A DNA stretch of 64,000 nucleotides from Henckelia pumila (GCF_033568475.1 NC_133123.1:137228242-137292241), one strand, 5' to 3'; positions 37,513 through 49,445 are shown, counted from the stretch's first letter. The notes: generated by a model not told the origin, from the letters alone. Made by a program: numbers and translations.

Positions 37513-38851
37513 TGTAGTGACCCTTATCCGGATCACCTACTAAACAGAACTTATGCATGCAATTAACTTAATTAAACAGATATCAGAATAAAACTGCGGA
37601 ATCCAATAACATTATACAATCCCAAGTAAAGGAATCTGTAATTATCCAATAATATACAACCAAATCGAATAGCTGTATAAACCCAAACAACATTAATAAA
37701 ACCTAGACAAAGCTCCAGCTGGCCAACCACTGACTAGCCCCTCCTGGATCCACCCTCCTCGTCCAATCGCAAACCTGCCCCATGGAATAGGGTGTCCAGA
37801 AAATACAGAGTACGAGACGTGAGCATAAAACGCTCAGTGCGAGAGTATGAGTATACATGCATGCAAAGTGAACTCTCTATAGACTCGAGGTCAAGGATCA
37901 GATAACAGAGACAGACCGGGCCCTGGTATGTAGCACGCTGTGCCGTCGCTTCAGGAGGTGGCTCCCATACCGAGATAACCGTGGATACGCCGGACCCAAA
38001 TCGATGGAAGTCCATCCACTAACAGGATAGGGTACAACCCTACTACAGACATCTCGAAGGAGATACATCAAGATGCAAATAAATGCAGCATAATATCATG
38101 GCATATAAATCATGCAGTCATATAATACATGCATACTCAGTCAGGATATCTCGAACAGTACTTTCGTACCTCAAAACAGTGAAAGCTCTACCAACTCTAG
38201 GTCCATGCCTATAGTCTGCTCTACACTGCCAAATGATACTACTATCATTAAAGTGCTCTAAAAGCCTTAACTAAGCTATTGCATACTCCTAAATATTTAT
38301 AGGGAGCAAAAGCTATACATCCGTCCGTCGTTAGCCCTTTGATGTCGATGCCTCCAGAACTTGGGCACGACTCCGCTACGACTACCGAACGCCTCTCCGA
38401 CCTCCGGACCAAGCCTAAGAAGACTAGAACAGCTCCAAAAGGACTAGAAAGGAAAGGAGAACTCGGAATTGGCAAATGAAAGTGAAGTCCCGGCCTTCTA
38501 TTTATAGACAACGATCGGAACTTCCGATCCTTGATCGGAACGTCCGAATCTCGATCGGAACGTCCGATCTTGTCATCGGAGCTTCCGAAGATCCTGATCT
38601 GCCACGTGTCAAAATATCACTTGATGACTCCGGATAGGGGTGATCGGAGCTTCCGGTCCTGATCGGAGCTTCCGATCCAACCACACGTCATGCCTGACGT
38701 AATAACATCGGTGCCTCCGATCGCTCATCGGAGCTTCCGATCCTGTTCGGAGCTTCCGATCGTGCCTTCGGAGCTTCCGATCCGTCCGATACCTAATTCA
38801 ATTAATTAGCATTAATCCTTTAATTACTCAATTTGGGCACGGGCTACTACA
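37513..38851 (-). repeat. 3' LTR (element orientation) of the gypsy chromovirus
   Basis: It contains about ten degenerate copies of the 17-bp near-palindrome GATCGGAGCTTCCGATC (38511-38785), a CCACGTGTC G-box-like site, and a TGACGTAA-like site. On the minus strand CTATAAATAG (38498-38507) comes immediately after this array, consistent with enhancer repeats followed by a TATA box in U3. Confidence 0.93.
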
Positions 38852-38864
38852 TTCTCCCCTACTT
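38852..38864 (-). other. Polypurine tract of the gypsy chromovirus
   Basis: Minus strand AAGTAGGGGAGAA lies directly next to the 3' LTR, the expected site for plus-strand priming. Confidence 0.75.
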
Positions 38865-38986
38865 AAGATATTTCGTCCTCGAAATCAGATCTTAAGTACC
38901 GAATGCAAATACAAAAATCAGAAACATTCTTTATTCAAATCAAACGTTTACAGAGTTTGCAACTGAATACAACTTAAAGAATGAAA

Positions 38987-40750
38987 TCAAAACAACTCAG
39001 GATGGTCTTTACGCATCCTGTCCTCAAGCTCCCAAGTAGCTTCCTCAGTGCCTCGGTGCTGCCACTGAACTAAAACCAAAGGAATGACTTTGTTTCGTAA
39101 AACCTTATCCTTATAATCAAGGATGCGAAGAGGTTTCTCAACATAAGTCAAATCCTTGTCTACCTGAACCTCAGATCACTGCAGAATATGAGATTCATCC
39201 GCCACATACCGTCGCAAAAGAGATACGTGGAACACGTCGTGAATGCTGGATAGATGCGGTGGCAATGCTAGTCGATAAGCCAAATCGCCAATACTCTCCA
39301 AGATCTCAAACGGACCGATAAATCTGGGAGACAACTTGCCCTTAAGGCCAAATCTGAGAATCTTGCGGAAAGGTGACACTCTCAGAAACACTTTCTCCCC
39401 GACCTCGATCCGCAAAGGCCTACGCTTGATATTAGCATAACTGGCCTGACGATCCTGTGCAGTCTTAATCCGTTTCTTGATCTGATCAACAATGTCTATC
39501 GCCTGCTGGATAAACTCCGGTCCTTCAGCCTGTCTCTCCCCCACTTCTTCCCAGAAGAGTGGAGTACGACAACGTCGCCCATACAACGCTTCAAAAGGTG
39601 CCATCCCAATACTAGTGTGATAGCTGTTGTTGTAAGCGAACTCGATCAACGGCAAATGATCCTGCCAGGCTGAACCAAAATCCATGACGCACGCTCTAAG
39701 CATATCTTCTAACGTACGGATAGTGCGCTCTGACTGACCATCAGTCTCCGGATGATAGGCTGTACTCAAACTGAGAGTAGTACCCATCGCACGCTGAACA
39801 CTCCCCCAGAATCTAGAAGTAAACCTGGGGTCCCGATCGCTGACAATGCTCACAGGCACTCCATGAAGTCGGACGATCTCCTGAATGTACATCCGTGCCA
39901 TGCGATCCACAGAGTACTCTCGGCTATAGGCAATGAAATGCGCTGACTTGGTGAGTCGGTCCACCACCACCCAGATAGCATCACAGTTCCTCGGGGATAC
40001 CGGCAAATGGGTCACAAAGTCCATAGTGATAAACTCCCATTTCCATTCAGGAATAGGCAGACTGTGAAGCAATCCTCCAGGTCGTCGGTGCTCTGCCTTG
40101 ACCTATTGACACACCAAACATCTCGAAACAAACTGATAAACACTGCGTTTCATTCCCTTCCACCAGAAACGAGTACGTAGATCCTTGTACATCTTGTTGC
40201 TCCCAGGATGAATACTCAACTTAGTGCGATGTGCCTGAGATAAAATCTCCTCTCGCAACTCTTCATCCTGTGGAATCACAAGCCTACCAGACAAACACAG
40301 AAAGTCATCTGACTGATAATGAAATCCAGACGAGCTACCCTCGTTAGCTAGACGAGCTAAACGCTGGGTCTTTGAATCAGACATCTGAGCATCTCGAATC
40401 CGCGAATACAAGGCTGGCTCAGATAATATCGCAAACATCTGGATACTCTGCATACCTTTCTTATGCTTGAAGGTAAAACCTGAAGTACAACAGTCACTGA
40501 TCGCACTAGACATCGAACAAGTCTGAAGTGCGGATAGTCGCACCTTGCGACTCAAAGCATCAGCGGTGAGATTAGCAGCTCCCGGATGGTACTTAATATC
40601 GCAATCATAGTCCTTAAGCAAGTCCATCCAACGTCTCTGTCTCATGTTCAATTCTGCCTGAGTGAACAAATACTTGAGACTCTTATGGTCGGTGAAGATC
40701 TCAAATTTCTCGCTATAAAGATAATGACGCCAGATCTTCAAAGCGAACAC
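38987..40750 (-). pseudogene. Gypsy pol, 3' part: RNase H end, integrase, chromodomain-like tail
   Basis: From 40750 down, the frame shows the RNase H end ([14 protein letters not shown]), the integrase zinc-binding region with [11 protein letters not shown] and CLVCQ, then a TAG stop at 40103-40105. The same frame continues with the integrase core, which has Asp in TMDFVTHLP, Asp in VSDRDPRFTS and Glu in DGQSERTIRTLEDML. After GPFEILE and SSIHDVFHVS a TGA at 39176-39178 breaks it. The remaining codons (VLVQWQHRGTEEATWELED) are a chromodomain-like tail ending at 38987. Three pieces, one ancestral frame. A single polyprotein cannot be made from it. Confidence 0.9.
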
Positions 40751-40779
40751 AATGGCATCTTCAAAGCGAACACAATGGC
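40734..40779. repeat. 23-bp perfect tandem duplication breaking the pol frame
   Basis: Positions 40734-40756 and 40757-40779 are identical. Twenty-three is not a multiple of three, so the RNase H frame shifts here. Removing one copy would reconnect the two flanking frames. Confidence 0.95.
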
Positions 40780-41556
40780 TGCCAATTCCAAATCATGGAC
40801 TGGGTAGTTGTCCTCGTGAAGCTTCAGCTGTCTAGAAGCGTATGCGATCACATACCCATTCTGAGTCAGGACACAACCTAACCCCTGAAGAGAAGCATCC
40901 GTGTAAACTACATACCCTCCAGATCCTGACGGTAATGCTAACACCGGCGCAGAAGTCAACCGCCGTCGAAGCTCACGAAAATTCTCCTCACACTCGGAGG
41001 ACCACTCAAAATCCACACCCTTGCGGGTAAGCTGCGTCAACGGTCGAGCTAACTGAGAGAAGTTCAGAATGGAGCGACGATAATACCCTGCTAGACCCAG
41101 AAAACTACGGATCTCAGCAACTGTCGTCGGACGCGACCAATTAAGTACCGCTTCAATCTTGCTTGGATCAACAGAAATCCCCTCCCTGGATATGATATGG
41201 CCAAGAAAAACCACTCTATCCATCCAGAACTCACACTTGCTCAGCTTGGCGTACAATTGCTCATCTCGAAGAGTCTGCAGTACCAACCGCAAGTGAGAAA
41301 CATGCTCTTCCGTATTACGCGAATAAACCAGGATGTCGTCAATGAAGACCACGACAAACTTGTCCAAATACTCCCTGAAGACACGGTTCATCAGATCCAT
41401 GAATATAGCCGGCGCATTAGTCAAACCAAATGGCATCACTAGGAACTCGTAATGCCCATAGCGAGTACGGAATGCAGTCTTGGCTACGTCCTGATCACGG
41501 ACTCTCAACTGATGATACCCAAATCTCAAGTCAATCTTGGAGTAAATTGATGTGCC
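40738..41556 (-). pseudogene. Gypsy pol, reverse transcriptase and start of RNase H
   Basis: This is the continuation of the frame after the TAG at 41557. Reverse transcriptase landmarks are [20 protein letters not shown], the [10 protein letters not shown] motif and the active-site FIDDILVYS. The connection region [15 protein letters not shown] and RNase [14 protein letters not shown] follow. The frame is lost at 40734-40779, where 23 bp are repeated in tandem. It then reads into a short wrong-frame tail that stops at 40738. Confidence 0.9.
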
Positions 41557-43425
41557 CTACAGCTGGTCAAACAAGTCATCAACACGAGGCAACGGATACT
41601 TGTTCTTCACAGTCACTCGATTCAGCTGCCGATAGTCAATGCACAGCCGCATCGACCCATCCTTCTTCTTCACGAAGAGAACAGGAGCTCCCCAAGGAGA
41701 TACACTAGGACGAATGTACCCCTTGTCCAAAAGATCCTGTAGCTGATTCTTTAACTCACGCATCTCTGACGGAGCCAGACGATACGGTGCTCTAGAAATA
41801 GGCGAAGTACTCGGCATCAACTCTATGCCAAACTCGACTTCCCTAGCAGGAGGAAAACCCGGAATCTCATCAGGAAACACATTTGGAAATTCATCCACAA
41901 CAGGAATTCTCTCTATCCCAATACTCTTAGCGGACAAATCAACTGCATAGATAAGGAAGCCTTCCCCGCCAGACTCTAGAGCTCGACAGGCTCTCAAAGC
42001 GGATACCAAAGGCATCGGGGGTCGCGCTCCCTCACCATAGAAAAACCAACTCTCACTCCCTTCCGGATGAAAGCGTACTAATCTCTGATAGCAGTCCACT
42101 GAAGCTCGATAGGTAGTCAACACATCTATTCCCAGAATGCAATCAAAGTCGTCCATCGCCAGGACCATGAGATTCGCCAATAGAACATTCCCTTCGAACT
42201 CTAAAGGGCAACCCATCACTAGACGCTTAGCCAAAGCAGATTGGCCCGTCGGAGTAGAAACAGACATCACTACGTCTAGTGCAATGCATGGTAACTTATG
42301 CCTCTTAACAAAACGTGCAGAAATGAAGGAATGAGATGCACCAGTGTCAATAAGTACAAGAGCAGGTATACCATAAAGCATAAATGTACCTGCGATGACT
42401 TTCTCATTATCCTCCACAACCTGATCATGTCTCAGGGCAAACACCTGGCCAGAAGCTCGTGGCCTCAAATGAGAACTCCCAGCAGACTGTCCCTGCGACC
42501 TCTGCTGTACGGTAGCCTGAGAACCCGATCTTGAACCAGAACCAGAACCACCTCCCCCAGACATTGGACAATCTCTCCGGATATGACCAGTCTCTCCACA
42601 ACGAAAACAAGCTCCAGAAGCTCTACGGCACTTGTCGGATGGATGGTTCTTCCCACAGTGATCACACTTGTCCTTCTTACCATAACGGACAATACCTCCA
42701 GAACCAGAGGAAGAAGAAGATCCAGACTTCTTGAAAGTTTGGGCACGGGGACCCAAAGAACTAGCAGGCCTCGACTGAGGAAAAGACCTGTTCCGCCGAA
42801 TGCTGTCCTCTGCCTGATGACAACGGCTCACCAAACCCTCGTAGGACATGTCGTCGCCAACCGCCACACGGTCATGGATCTCAGGGTTAAGGCCCTGAAG
42901 AAACAGATTATACTTCATCTCTGAGCTATCAGCAATCTCGGGGCAATAGGATAGCAGATCAAAGAACCTCTGTTGATACTCATCGATAGACATGGTTCCC
43001 TGTCGCAGACTCAGTAGCTCGCCTGCCTTCGACTGTCGGAGTGCAGGAGGAAAATACCGCTTTTGGAAAGCTGTGCGAAACTCGGCCCAGGTGGCCACTC
43101 CTCTCGCCGCAAGAAAAGGTGTAGAAGTAAACCTCCACCACCTGCGCGCACGCCCATCCAGAAGATAGCCAAGGGTCTCCACCTTCTGCTCATCGGTGCA
43201 TTGGAAAGTCTGAAAAGTTATCTCCATGCGGTCTAACCAGTTCTCCGCATCCTCCGGAGACTCACCTCCAACTAAGGGCTTAGGACCCATAGCTAAGAAT
43301 CGACGCACAGTGAAACGCTCGTCGTCATGATGACGATGACGCCGTTCTCGACAAGGCTCCCGGTCGGCATCACCCCAACGCCCGCCAACACTGCCATGAG
43401 AACTCTGGTCGTCACGATTTGACAT
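41557..43425 (-). pseudogene. Gypsy gag-protease-start of reverse transcriptase, ends at a TAG
   Basis: A 622-codon open frame starting [10 protein letters not shown]. Residues about 45-220 are the retrotransposon gag domain ([38 protein letters not shown]). A CCHC zinc knuckle, [14 protein letters not shown], is near 272-286, after a related Cys-His cluster. The aspartic protease motif [10 protein letters not shown] is near 355. The start of reverse transcriptase ([19 protein letters not shown]) is near 570. It stops at TAG (41557-41559) where relatives have Gln in the middle of reverse transcriptase. The gag and protease parts are intact and could in principle still be expressed. Confidence 0.92.
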
Positions 43426-43473
43426 CTACAAAAATACCTCAAGATGAGACTAAATCCCAAGAATTCTTTTGCA

Positions 43474-43486
43474 TGCTTTGATACCA
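43474..43486 (-). other. Primer binding site, initiator tRNA-Met type
   Basis: Minus strand TGGTATCAAAGCA begins four bases inside the 5' LTR boundary. The standard site is TGGTATCAGAGC, so there is one mismatch at the ninth base. Confidence 0.75.
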
Positions 43487-43490
43487 TAAA

Positions 43491-44829
43491 TGTAGTGACC
43501 CTTACCCGGATCACCTACTAAACAGAACTTATGCATGCAATTAACTTAATTAAACAGATATCAGAATAAAACTGCGGAATCCAATAACATTATACAATCC
43601 CAAGTAAAGGAATCTGTAATTATCCAATAATATACAACCAAATCGAATAGCTGTATAAACCCAAACAACAGTAATAAAACCTAGACGAAGCTCCAGCTGG
43701 CCAACCACTGACTAGCCCCTCCTGGATCCACCCTCCTCGTCCAATCGCAAACCTGCCCCATGGAATAGGGTGTCCAGAAAATACAGAGTACGAGATGTGA
43801 GCATAAAACGCTCAGTGCGAGAGTATGAGTATACATGCATGCAAAGTGAACTCTCTATAGACTCGAGGTCAAGGATCAGATAACAGAGACAGACCGGGCC
43901 CTGGTATGTAGCACGCTGTGCCGTCGTTTCAGGAGGTGGCTCCCATACCGAGATAACCGTGGATACGCCGGACCCAAATCGATGGAAGTCCATCCACTAA
44001 CAGGATAGGGTACAACCCTACTACAGACATCTCGAAGGAGATACATCAAGATGCAAATGAATGCAGCATAATATCATGGCATATAAATCATGCAGTCATA
44101 TAATACATGCATACTCAGTCAGGATATCTCGAACAGTACTTTCGTACCTCAAAACAGTGAAAGCTCTACCAACTCTAGGTCCACGCCTATAGTCTGCTCT
44201 ACACTGCCAAATGATACTACTATCATTAAAGTGCTCTAAAAGCCTTAACTAAGCTATTGCATACTCCTAAATATTTATAGGGAGCAAAAGCTATACCTTC
44301 GTCCGTCGTTAGCCCTTTGATGTCGATGCCTCCAGAACTTGGGCACGACTCCGCTACGACTACCGAACGCCTCTCCGACCTCCGGACCAAGCCTAAGAAG
44401 ACTAGAACAGCTCCAAAAGGACTAGAAAGGAAAGGAGAACTCGGAATTGGCAAATGAAAGTGAAGTCTCGGCCTTCTATTTATAGACAACGATCGGAACT
44501 TCCGATCCTTGATCGGAACGTCCGAACCTCGATCGGAACGTCCGATCCTGTCATCGGAGCTTCCGAAGATCCTGATCTGCCACGTGTCAAAATATCACTT
44601 GATGACTCCGGATAGGGGTGATCGGAGCTTCCGGTCCTGATCGGAGCTTCCGATCCAACCACACGTCATGCCTGACGTAATAACATCGGTGCCTCCGATC
44701 GCTCATCGGAGCTTCCGATCCTGTTCGGAGCTTCCGATCGTGCCTTCGGAGCTTCCGATCCGTCCGATACCTAATTCAATTAATTAGCATTAATCCTTTA
44801 ATTACTCAATTTGGGCACGGGCTACTACA
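43491..44829 (-). repeat. 5' LTR (element orientation) of the gypsy chromovirus
   Basis: Same length as 37513-38851 with about a dozen substitutions. The TATA box CTATAAATAG is on the minus strand at 44476-44485 and the palindromic repeat array at 44490-44764, upstream in reading direction. Transcription would start about 30 bp past the TATA box, toward gag. Confidence 0.93.
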
Positions 44830-44834
44830 TAACT

Positions 44835-45216
44835 TCATTCAACTCATCATCTCAGAATTATGAATTTTTTGGTATGATTAAAAAAAATATCTTTATTCTC
44901 AAAATTTCTCAAGTTAATAAGCCTACCAAACGAAAGCAATTAGGAGAAATTTGCAATTGAAACATTAATCGCTGCTCCTCGTAGCTTCAATAATCAAAGT
45001 AAACCGCCAACTCAAAAACTTACCAAACAACAAGAAGAAAATTAAAGGAAAACAAGAAACTTATATATACTTCTTCACTTGTGAAACCAAACATTCTTAA
45101 ACATTCATAACAGTAAAAATCATCAAGAATTACTAGTTCAATTCATGGATACAAGAAATAAACTTAGCTTTCTCACTAAAACACGAAACCAATATTCATT
45201 TTCACAAAAATAAAAT
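44835..45216. other. Harbinger interior, non-coding
   Basis: The part of the Harbinger element between the gypsy insert and the MYB/SANT-like gene. No ORF or repeat seen. Confidence 0.4.
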
Positions 45217-46150
45217 CTAAAGACTCCTAATCCAATCTAATTTATGTCTTCGAGCCATCTTCATAAAAAGTGGTCGCCATGTAGGGTCAATAAATGACTT
45301 TGTTGCCATCACAAACAAGTTATCATCACCAATATCATCTTCCAACTCATATAGCGCATCTATGCATTTTTTAGGAGAATACTCATCAACTATTGGGGTT
45401 ATTTGTGCATTATATTTGTTATCCTTAGCGATAAAAGCTTGAGTAGCAGCTTCTAGATAAAGTTCTTCATTATATGTGTTCTTCCTCACTTTTTTACCTC
45501 TTGATTCTTCTTGTTTTGTGCTACTAGCGGTATCTACGAAGGCCTATTAGTAGAAGATTATGTAGTCAAGGGCACTTGACTTTGCCCCGATGCAAATGCA
45601 AAGTTTCCAATTGAACTAATTTTTTGAAATATTTCTGCTGGCTCTTTGTTAAATTCAAGTCCTCTAGATTTGAACTTTTTGAACTCCTTATTTTTCTGCA
45701 TTTAGAGATTAAAATAAAAAATTTTAAAACTCTAAACATAAACGTTAAGTTTAAAGTGAATTTCATTGTAAATAAAATATATTAGTTGATTATATATGTA
45801 TGTGTAACACCTTAATCATATCTGCCCATTTTTCCTCTGAAGCTGTAACAGTCTCATTTACAGAGTCCCACCCAAGTCCAGTATAATCACATAAATCTTT
45901 GAACACACACCAATCTGCCCTGAATCTATTAAATTTCCGACTCATTTGTTCTTGAGTTTGTCTAAATTCGGCTTTTGAATTGAAGTCCTTGCATATTTTT
46001 TGTCCATGACTTGCCAAAACTGTTATTTCTCACCTCACCTTTCCTTTTATATTCTAGCAATGTATCAATAAACAACTTAACATCCTTGGTACTCCAATAT
46101 GTTCGAGAGGAACCATGTTTGCTACTTGTTTGTTCACCTTCTTCTGCCAT
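45217..46150 (-). pseudogene. Harbinger MYB/SANT-like accessory protein, broken
   Basis: Starting at the ATG at 46150 the frame reads MAEEGEQTSSKHGSSRTYWS and LFIDTLLEYKRKGEV, the first helix of a MYB/SANT-like (Myb_DNA-bind_3) domain. One extra base near 45995 shifts it; the domain goes on in the next frame with FNSKAEFRQTQEQMSRKF and CDYTGLGWDSVNETV. A GT donor after KWADMIK and an acceptor near 45700 suggest an intron. The next exon (KNKEFKKFKSRGLEFN) meets stops near 45545. The C-terminal part, NTYNEELYLEAATQAFIA to KLDWIRSL, ends at 45217. In Harbinger elements this protein binds DNA and brings the transposase into the nucleus. At least two lesions make it non-functional. Confidence 0.75.
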
Positions 46151-46645
46151 CTAAAGTTTCATCATTAAAAATTATTATTGTCCACCACAATTATGGTTTT
46201 ACATTAGTAAAATGGATATAGAAACATAGACCAAGCACAACATTAAAGAAAAATCAGTTACATCTAGCAACAACAACTTGGATTCAAAATATTGAGTTGA
46301 TGCTTTGTCAAGCATTTGCTAATACAATTCTAGATAGCTTACCAGCAGGTCTAAAGAGCAGTATTGTTTGCTAATACACTCGAGCTCGATCGTCTGACCT
46401 GAGAGATTGAAAAGTAAATATTACTTATAACTATCAAGACTATATCTATCAATACTACATGAAGCTAAAAAATAAAGAAAGCACTAAACAGACTGAAAAG
46501 ATTTGGAAATATTTGCAGTTCATGCCAAGTACATGACACTGGACCCCACTAAAAACAAGTGTTCTCCTAAATATTTTTATGCACTTCCACGTGCACCCCT
46601 CAATTTCTTGTCACCCATTTTCATATATATATTTGAAAATTCATT

Positions 46646-46685
<40 letters not shown>

Positions 46686-48488
46686 GAATCATATTTATTA
46701 TCCTTTTTTGTTTATATATTGATGTCATTCAACCATTATTATTAAATTAAGATAAAGATACAAAAGAGGAAATAAAATTTGCTTCCAAGCCTCGAATCAG
46801 AGCAGAACTAGATCATGTCAACCAATTTCTAGTTAATATCTAGGGGTCACCAGCTACTCTTCATCAAGCAGCATGTCGAGTAATAATCAAAATATGAACG
46901 CCCGAGCAACGAACAATTCGAAAATGGTACAAGTTGAATATATTACCACTTGAAGTATACTAGTATAGGGTAATATCACCTCAGCTAAGGTGGTCTTTGT
47001 GTGTTATCAAGATGGACATCATCTGCATCACCTGGAGCAAGTGAAGCATCAATTAGAGACTCCCAACCAGCCACACATTTTATCATACTACAACATAAAA
47101 CATTATGTTTACATATAAACACAATTGTCTAGGAATATGCAGAATCTTTTGTGCAGAGAGATTAGCGACTTCCCATTGATATAATTGGAAGTAACAATCT
47201 CTCAAACACTACAACAATACAAGGAAAAACAAAAGAGCGTTCAAAAACTTTATCATTCTTTGACCAAAAGTTACATTAGTGTACATAAATAATTGGTCAT
47301 ATAAGATCAATATATCCCCCCCTGCCAAGTCCCCAACCCACCCCATTTGCAAGCTCCACAGTATACAGAATGAAGGCGAGATAATTAACTAAGTACTGGA
47401 GACACATCATACTCCCAAAGCAACTGTTTCTCCATTTGATACATATAGATCCCAGCATAATCAATACAGACAAGCAACAAATTGCTACACTTCAACTTAT
47501 AACATCTAATATGTGCGTCTCGAACAGTGCATCATTTGCCTTAAATGAAACAAAAAAAGTTCAACTATATATGCAAGAATTATAACGAAAGCCCAAAAAT
47601 TTGAAAATTATTATCTTATCTATATATACCACCTAGAAGGCTTAAACAAAATATTAAGTCGTCAATGGAAACAGACAACACTTATTCAATCTTAATACCA
47701 AATGTCATCCAAGAAAATTAAGCTTCATATAAAGAGTTCTCCAGTATATGCTAGATAACAACTTCTTTAGCACAAGGTAAAACACAAAAACACAACTTTG
47801 CATCAGAGAGTTGACATCAAACAAGCACTGTCCAAATATTTTACTACCTTATACCATTCATATTTCTTGACTTTTGGCACAAACCTGGGGGGATTTAATG
47901 AATTATATGGTATGCTTCCGCTCCAACTCTTTGTTGCAAAGTTTGTAATCTAATGTGTTCGCAAATACATTCGCACCAAAAAAATATTTTTGGGTCTTGT
48001 AAATGATATTTCAAAGTTCCTGTTTGCAAATACATTCACACTAAAACTGCATCCCAAGAATAAAAAACACAGATCAAAGAAAAACAGGATAAAAGGCACT
48101 CAAAAAATGAATCAAGAGAGAAACGCAACCAAATATGTGGAAGTAATCAAGCTCTCTTCATTTTGGGGTTGGTGGAGACGACATCGGTTGGGGAGAGAAC
48201 AAAATTAGGGTTAGTACCATAGACGATTTCGTAACAACAGTGACCCGTTAAGCGTCTGACCCGATTTGTTATCTTTGTGGGTCAAATTAGGATCCACGTG
48301 TTTTTTTTTAAAAACCAACTAAAAACACCTATAAAATATTTTCTAAAAAGTGTTCAACACTTCAGAATACTTTTTAGAAAAACATTTCTTAAAATAAAAT
48401 TCAATAATTTTGCCCAAACACACATTTTAAAATTTTTATATTAATAAAACACTAAAAACGTTTTGCAAGTACACGTCCAAACGGAACC
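46151..48488. other. Harbinger interior and right end, mostly non-coding
   Basis: About 2.3 kb with no convincing ORF. It contains an (AT)n tract at about 46641-46682. From about 48300 the sequence shows A/T-rich subterminal motifs with AAAAACG that mirror those at 36280-36320. It may hold the leader of the accessory gene. Confidence 0.45.
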
Positions 48489-48883
48489 TAAATTTTTTAT
48501 ATATAGTAATTTATTTAAAATAATTTTTATTAGTAACGATATTTTTTATTTAAAATATTTTGATTAATTTTGAAATTTAATATATTAATCAAAATTTTTA
48601 CCCAAAATATTTAATGTATTTTATCATAAAATTGATTAATAATTTTTTTATTCTTATATAATAAAATTTATTAATACCATATATATTATAATAAAATTTA
48701 TTAATAATATATATATTCTCGGGTGTGGGGATGGAGACTTGGTCCCCGCGGGAATGGGTATGGGGACGGGGAATCCCCGATAAAAAATTATGGGGATTGG
48801 GGCGAGGATGGAGACGAGTTTGAATTTTAGGACGGGGATGAGGAAGGCCACCCTGTCCCCGCCTCGCCTTATTTTCATCCCTA

Positions 48884-49445
48884 GAAATTTTACTGTTACA
48901 TTGAGATTATATTGAATTTTCTTGAAACTCTGGAACGATTAAAAACCCAAATTTCAAGTTATTTCTCAGATGTTTACTTGAAATTTCCATGTTGTTTCCT
49001 TTATTTACATCAACTATTTGTATTTTTTAAACATTATCTGCAATTGTATGAATGCTCTGATTCTGACTGGGCATCGTGCCCTATGAGCCGGAAGTCTGTC
49101 ACTGCTTTTGTTACTCTTGGCTCTTCTTTGGTTTCACACTGTTTCTAGATTTTCCGTTGAAGCTGAGCATCGGTAGATGGCCTCTATTGCTTGTGAAATT
49201 ATTTGATTGTTGATAGAATGATAGAGATGAAGAATTTTTAATGTTGCATTGAGATTACATCGAATTTTCTTGAAACTCAGGAACGATTAGAAATCCACAT
49301 TTCAAGTTATTTCTCAGATGTTTACTTGAAATTCCTCCAACCGATAGTTTTCTTCAATGAGTTTTCCTTCAGTTACATCAAATGTTTGTATTTTTTAAAC
49401 TTTACCTGCAATTGTATTCATACTCTGATTCTGACTGGTTATGTA
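48884..49445 (+). pseudogene. Decayed copia RNase H fragments (copies R2 and start of R3)
   Basis: R2 (48884-49230) encodes CSDSDWASCPMSRKSVTAFV and, after a stop, VSRFSVEAEHR.MASIACEI, the C-terminal RNase H region of Ty1/copia pol. R3 begins near 49231 and repeats the same ~350-bp unit; it is interrupted at 49446 by an LTR and continues from 49825. Stops and losses in every copy show all are dead. Confidence 0.6.

Larger units (their letters stand above)
37513..44829 (-). mobile_element. Ty3/gypsy chromovirus (Tekay/Del-like), nested in the Harbinger element
   Basis: Two 1339-bp LTRs (37513-38851 and 43491-44829) begin TGTAGTGACCC and end GCTACTACA. The perfect 5-bp duplication TAACT is at 37508-37512 and 44830-44834. 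It reads on the minus strand with gag, protease, reverse transcriptase, RNase H, integrase and a chromodomain-like tail, in gypsy order. The LTRs differ at about a dozen positions by eye (about 99% identical), so the insertion is recent. Even so, the coding region carries three stop codons and one frameshift. Confidence 0.95.
36257..48488 (-). mobile_element. PIF/Harbinger DNA transposon carrying a nested gypsy element
   Basis: Terminal repeats GGCTCCGTTTGGAC and (other strand) GGTTCCGTTTGGAC are bounded by TAA on both sides (36254-36256 and 48489-48491). The 3-bp TAA duplication is characteristic of PIF/Harbinger. Removing the 7.3-kb gypsy insert leaves about 4.9 kb, a normal autonomous size. 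It carries the two expected genes, both minus strand: a DDE transposase (36723-37463) and a MYB/SANT-like partner (45217-46150). Both are defective. Confidence 0.88.
35777..48883. mobile_element. Ac/Ds-like hAT element (copy B) split by a PIF/Harbinger transposon
   Basis: The left part (35777-36256) starts TAGGGATGCCAA. The right part (48489-48883) ends TTTTCATCCCTA; the Ac/Ds right end is TTTCATCCCTA. The 8-bp flanks are GAATTTTT (35769-35776) and GAAATTTT (48884-48891), with one difference. Without the insert the element is about 0.87 kb. It has no coding capacity. The paralogous copia unit at 49228-49250 shows the same flank with no element between, giving an empty-site comparison. Confidence 0.75.

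Noticed and set aside
38511-38785. Independent minisatellite
   Set aside because: Present at the same place in both LTRs of the gypsy element, so it is part of the LTR.
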